7,718 nt of DNA from Akkermansia sp. GTDB taxonomy: Bacteria > Verrucomicrobiota > Verrucomicrobiia > Verrucomicrobiales > Akkermansiaceae. A program made the translations under genes and the position numbers. This document shows positions 5,981 to 7,718 of this stretch, piece by piece. Every line of letters starts with the position of its first letter. Position 1 is the stretch's first letter. The DNA is taken from positions 1 through 7,718 of the forward strand of contig JAFZGH010000033.1 in the NCBI GenBank assembly GCA_017555465.1, in the 5' to 3' direction. Below the pieces are notes generated by a model that made no database searches, had not been told where the DNA came from, and saw only the letters and a list, made by a program, of their open reading frames with translations.

Positions 5981-7718
5981 TCAGCGTGCCTGCACAGGGG
6001 TGTTTTCTTCCATATCGGCCAGGTTGGTGGTAATGACCTGTTCCCCCGGGAGCAAGCCGGAGAACACGGCAATGCGGCCATCCTCCGCCGTGCTGCCGCA
6101 GATGATGCGGCGCTCCACGGCGCGGTTATGCTTCATCACGTAAACGTAATATCCGCGGGAGTCCGTGAGCACGGCACTGGCCGGGATGCACGGAACCAGA
6201 TGCTCTGCCTTGCGTTTCACGTGGATGCTGACCACGCCGCCGGGCGTCAGGCTCTTGTCTGCATTTTCAAAGACGGCCCAGATGTTCTGCGTGTCCGTGG
6301 TTGTCTGGATTTCGTTGTCGCAGAATGCCACGCGGCCTTTATCCGGCAATTCCTCACCCGTGGCGGTTACCAGGGTAAGCTCGGCTTGTTCGGCCAGTTT
6401 GTCTGCGCTGCCGTATACCGAGAGAATGTCTTTCTCACTGAGGGGGAACCGCGCGTAAATGGGGCTGAGCTGCACCATGCGGGCCAGCGGCTCGTTGATG
6501 CTGGTCACATAGTTGCCTTTGGAAATAAGGATACGTCCGGCGCGCCCGCTCACCGGGGCGGTCACGTGGCAGCGTTTCACATCATCTTCAGCCACGGCCA
6601 GCCTGGCAACGGCGGCTTCGCGCTCTGCCTTCAGCTGGTGCAGGGTGGCCTTTGCATTTTCAAGGTCATCCTTGCTGCTGGCATTCAGCGCCAGCAATTT
6701 CTGCTGGCGTTCGTATTTGCTCTGCGCATCGGCAATCTTGATATCCAGCTGCGCAATGGCTGCCTGGCATGTCTCTACCGTTGCCTGGTAGCGGGTGGAA
6801 TCAATGCGGAACAGGATGACGCCCTTTTCCACATGTTCGCCTTCCTTGAAGTTTGTTTCCTCCACAAGTCCCTGTACCAGCGGGCGCAGTTCCACTACGT
6901 TGAGCGCTTCCAGTCGGGCGGTCTCGACCTTAAGTGCCGTGGGGTCAACCATCTCTGCCACCTGGGCCGTGCCCACTTCCACCGGGGCCAGATCGCCCCC
7001 CTGGGCAGAGCCGGGCTCGTTAACGGTGGCATCTGCAAATACCGGGCGCACCACTGCTCCCGGGCGGGTCTTGTGAGAGCCGTCGCTGATGACGGTTTCG
7101 CCTATTTCCAGACCGGAATAAATGGATTGCAATCTCCCCTGTACCGAGCCGGTCACTACATTGCGCCTTGCTACTTTTCCTTCGGAATCAATCGTGTAGA
7201 CAAAAGCGCCATCAGAATCATAGTGTACGGCGGTGAGCGGCACCATGCAGAGCTCGCGCGTGTTGGTCAGTTCAATCGTGAGCGCGCCGATGCCGCTGTG
7301 GGTCAGCTTGTGTTCCGGGTTTTCGAACTCAGCCCAGAGGGTGTATGAGTCCGTGCTGCCGGTGAGCTGGTTATCGACGATGACGATACGCCCGTTGCCG
7401 GCATACGGGCGGCCGCTGGCGGGAGTCAGCTGTACCTTGGTGACGTTGCCGATTTCTTTCGGACCGTGGAAAATGCCGTTCACATCGTTCTGGCTCAGCG
7501 GGAACCGTACATAAATCGGGTCCAGCTGGGTGATAGTGGTGATGGCTTCGCCGCGGGTGATGTAGTTGCCCGTTCCTTTCTGGATGCGGCCGATACGGCC
7601 GCTGATTTCAGCATAGATGCTGCAATCCTCCAAATCCTTGCGGGCGCGCGCCAGTTCTGCTTCTGCGCCTTTGATTCTGGCCTTCAGTTCTGCCACGTTG
7701 GCTTTCGTGGTTTCCATG
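5981..7718 (-). CDS. RND efflux periplasmic adaptor (membrane fusion protein), apparent tandem fusion, N-terminus outside window
   Basis: The frame is open from the right edge to TGA 5981 and shows 578 residues, numbered here from the ATG at 7717, which is internal rather than the true start. It contains two adaptor modules in series. Residues 1-227 are the C-terminal part of one adaptor: second hairpin helix, lipoyl return strand SGRIGRI, beta-barrel QLDPIYVRFPLS and membrane-proximal domain. After a ~15-residue linker, residues 243-578 are a whole second adaptor. Adaptors of this family usually have about 350-420 residues in total; this one must exceed about 700 if the first module is complete. 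It would join the inner-membrane permease encoded 26 bases downstream to a TolC-like channel. The signal peptide or lipobox should lie beyond the edge. No stop, frameshift or plausible restart with a signal peptide occurs at the junction; the internal Met256 is followed by no signal sequence. The adaptor call is near certain; the fusion is direct from the frame, barring an assembly error. Confidence 0.93.
   Translation of the reverse strand, partial: METTKANVAELKARIKGAEAELARARKDLEDCSIYAEISGRIGRIQKGTGNYITRGEAITTITQLDPIYVRFPLSQNDVNGIFHGPKEIGNVTKVQLTPASGRPYAGNGRIVIVDNQLTGSTDSYTLWAEFENPEHKLTHSGIGALTIELTNTRELCMVPLTAVHYDSDGAFVYTIDSEGKVARRNVVTGSVQGRLQSIYSGLEIGETVISDGSHKTRPGAVVRPVFADATVNEPGSAQGGDLAPVEVGTAQVAEMVDPTALKVETARLEALNVVELRPLVQGLVEETNFKEGEHVEKGVILFRIDSTRYQATVETCQAAIAQLDIKIADAQSKYERQQKLLALNASSKDDLENAKATLHQLKAEREAAVARLAVAEDDVKRCHVTAPVSGRAGRILISKGNYVTSINEPLARMVQLSPIYARFPLSEKDILSVYGSADKLAEQAELTLVTATGEELPDKGRVAFCDNEIQTTTDTQNIWAVFENADKSLTPGGVVSIHVKRKAEHLVPCIPASAVLTDSRGYYVYVMKHNRAVERRIICGSTAEDGRIAVFSGLLPGEQVITTNLADMEENTPVQAR
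5984..6991 (-). other. Adaptor module B (complete, without signal peptide)
   Basis: Residues 243-578 form a full adaptor fold: first membrane-proximal strands (LAPVEVGTAQV), first lipoyl half (VELRPLVQGLVEETNFKEGE, then FRIDSTRYQ at 303-311), alpha-hairpin (about 312-382), second lipoyl half (VSGRAGRILISKGNYVT, 389-405), beta-barrel (QLSPIYARFPLSEKD, 416-430) and membrane-proximal domain (about 508-578). The hairpin tip carries R337, L341 and S348, fitting the R-x3-L-x6-S pattern by which AcrA-type adaptors contact TolC-family channels. It should therefore be able to dock a TolC-type channel. Confidence 0.88.
6992..7036 (-). other. Interdomain linker joining adaptor modules A and B
   Basis: Residues 228-242 (ADATVNEPGSAQGGD) are small, polar and glycine/proline-containing, typical of a flexible tether. 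They connect the end of module A's membrane-proximal domain to the first strand of module B's. In AcrA-like adaptors both chain ends lie in that domain, so a short tether between neighbouring protomers is geometrically plausible. Confidence 0.7.
7037..7718 (-). other. Adaptor module A (C-terminal part visible)
   Basis: Residues 1-227 of the visible protein. The window opens inside the second coiled-coil helix (KANVAELKARIKGAEAELAR), so the hairpin tip, first helix, first half of the lipoyl domain and signal sequence are not visible. Next come the lipoyl second half (ISGRIGRIQKGTGNYIT, 38-54), the beta-barrel (QLDPIYVRFPLSQND, 64-78, to about 150) and the membrane-proximal domain (about 157-227, VPLTAVHYDSDGAFVY and SGLEIGETVISDG). 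Each segment has a counterpart in module B at matching spacing. Confidence 0.88.

Noticed and set aside
6950..6952. Independent translation of adaptor module B from internal Met256
   Set aside because: The Met lies inside the first membrane-proximal strands and no signal peptide follows, so such a product would stay in the cytoplasm.
5942..7348. 468-codon open frame on the + strand, opposite the adaptor gene
   Set aside because: It lies wholly antisense to an unmistakable adaptor. Its translation is rich in His, Gly, Ala and Arg with no recognisable domain, as expected of a shadow frame in GC-rich coding DNA.
1..7718. tRNA/rRNA genes, CRISPR arrays, insertion sequences, attachment sites
   Set aside because: No direct-repeat array, transposase-like frame, terminal inverted repeats or RNA-gene-like folds were seen; the only clear hairpins are the two terminators.

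Overview
The window reads as a chromosomal segment of a Gram-negative bacterium. An RND efflux permease with its periplasmic adaptor and a lipobox lipoprotein both imply an outer membrane. Moderate-to-high GC, starts without Shine-Dalgarno sequences, and a long prepilin-type protein resembling the 'Verru_Chthon cassette' pseudopilins suggest Verrucomicrobiota, possibly an Akkermansia relative. That placement is inference from memory of the families, not from a search.

Layout. The left third is on the + strand: a possible C-terminal tail of an upstream gene (1-96) containing a run of eight C, a prepilin-type pseudopilin (118-1101), and ten bases later a lipoate-protein ligase/octanoyltransferase-family protein (1112-1843). 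A 14-bp hairpin terminator (1851-1884) separates these from convergent genes. Everything to the right is on the - strand. Read in its transcription direction, it begins with an RND adaptor that enters from beyond the right edge (7718 down to 5981). An AcrB-type RND permease follows (5954 to 2697) and ends in a strong intrinsic terminator (2645-2677). A near-consensus sigma70-type promoter (2594-2622) then drives a single lipoprotein gene (2585-1908) that ends at the shared terminator.

The most interesting object is the adaptor. Its open frame holds one complete RND adaptor (membrane fusion protein) at the C-terminal end. Before it, in the same frame and joined by a linker of about 15 residues, lies the second half of another diverged adaptor. 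The gene therefore appears to encode a covalent tandem dimer of adaptors. AcrA-type adaptors work as hexamers (trimers of dimers) on a trimeric pump, so a fusion would give one polypeptide per permease protomer with two non-equivalent adaptor positions. The permease keeps the proton-relay residues but carries about 30 extra residues between TM7 and the second porter domain, on the periplasmic side where the adaptor sits. No outer-membrane channel gene is visible. The terminator after the permease means a channel gene, if linked, lies upstream of the adaptor, outside the window.

A second point is the lipoprotein promoter. Its -10 box ends only 8 bases before the ATG, so the mRNA is expected to be leaderless or nearly so.
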